Assembly: GCA_016987375.1 (NCBI GenBank)
Contig: PJRA01000018.1
Location: 517,421 to 533,209, forward strand
DNA length: 15,789 nucleotides
Direction: 5' to 3'
From: Brachionus koreanus
Lineage: Eukaryota; Rotifera; Eurotatoria; Ploima; Brachionidae
This document shows, one piece after another, positions 15,244 through 15,789 of the stretch (position 1 is the stretch's first letter; every line of letters begins with the position of its first letter). The position numbers and the translations under genes were made by a program. The notes below the pieces were generated by a model, which searched no databases, was not told the DNA's origin, and worked only from the letters and a program-made list of their open reading frames with translations.

Positions 15244-15723
15244 TTGGACTTGTTATTCATAGCAGAGAATAAGCTATGTAAACTACATATTAGGCAAAAT
15301 TTACTAATCAAAAGAATGTTTGATATCAAGAAATTTACCAGATTCAGACCGATGTTAGAGGTTCTACGTCTTGAATCGGTAGAACAATTATATATGAAAC
15401 ATAAAACATTTTTTATGAAGCAATTAAGGAATAGTAAAATGTGCTGGGAATTGTTGACGTTTTTGCATTCGGATTATTCACTCTTTGAACAGAAAAATAC
15501 ATCTTACTGCAAGCAGCTCAAGTATCTAGAGAAGAAAATACATATGGATGTAATGAGTTACAGTCCAAAGACCTCAATCGCCATAATTGACCATGTATCT
15601 TTAAACCGTGGCTCGGTTGACTCGGTCAAGTTTGTATGTTGGCAAATAAAAATTAATATGATTTTTAAGGAGCTATATTCAAAGGATTTACTTGTCTCCT
15701 ACTCTATTCGGTCTGTTACTTAA
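15244..15723 (+). pseudogene. Non-LTR reverse-transcriptase C-terminal fragment, plus strand
   Basis: An open frame with no ATG until residue 25 (15316), ending in TAA at 15721-15723 and followed by an (AAT)-rich tail and AATAAAG. It contains RQNLLIKRMFDIKKFTRFRP, LEVLRLESVEQLYMKH and KTFFMKQLRNS, the pattern of the far C-terminus of non-LTR retrotransposon ORF2 proteins (QNxLIK...TxxLxxLxIxSVxQLYxxHKxxF). It lacks any catalytic region, so it is a 5'-truncated copy, not a host gene. It lies head to head with the minus-strand fragment 9 bases to its left, suggesting either a 5' inversion or two independent insertions. Confidence 0.65.
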
Positions 15724-15789
15724 GCCCTTAAATAATAATTATAATAAAGAAGTCTATTTCTTATTTAAATATATTTATTAAATTATAAC

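Noticed and set aside
1..15789. tRNA, rRNA or CRISPR features
   Set aside because: No cloverleaf, rRNA core sequence or regularly spaced direct repeats were seen on either strand.

Overview
The window looks like nuclear DNA of a small-genome invertebrate. It is very rich in A+T (roughly three quarters by eye), its genes are split by GT-AG introns, it has no operons or ribosome-binding sites, and it is littered with decayed transposable elements. An estrogen-receptor-type (NR3A) nuclear receptor points to a lophotrochozoan or rotifer-like animal, because NR3A genes are generally absent from ecdysozoans. With the extreme A+T content and compact genes, a monogonont rotifer such as Brachionus is my best guess. 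This is inference only.

Layout. Positions 1-1585 (minus strand) hold most of a cyclin E gene in three exons, whose 3' end runs off the left edge. Positions 1586-2484 are a short intergenic region from which cyclin E and the receptor gene diverge. Positions about 2485-12990 (plus strand) hold the receptor: a Tyr/Asn-rich N-terminal exon (2494-3007), a Gln/His-rich exon (about 7307-7652), a Ser-rich plus DNA-binding exon (7751-8260), and one large exon with the whole ligand-binding domain (11813-12990). The large first and third introns carry related decayed non-LTR retrotransposon pieces, both antisense to the receptor. The third intron also has a nested insertion: a 761-bp transposon with terminal inverted repeats, carrying the C-terminus of an integrase-type (Ginger/KRBA2-like) transposase, sits inside the retrotransposon piece, and a 181-bp tail copy of the same retrotransposon family sits at its other end with a 16-bp target duplication.

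Downstream of the receptor are its 3' UTR, a 707-bp MITE-like element with 13-bp inverted repeats and a TA duplication (13481-14187), a low-information stretch with a possible decayed reading frame, and two reverse-transcriptase fragments in opposite orientation (14985-15723).

The two host genes are a G1/S cell-cycle driver and a steroid-receptor-family transcription factor with a shared upstream region, so co-regulation is possible but not shown. The most useful second looks are the substitutions in the receptor's ligand pocket and DNA-binding extension, the unresolved reading phase between its two N-terminal exons, an AT-hook motif in cyclin E, and the nested transposons.
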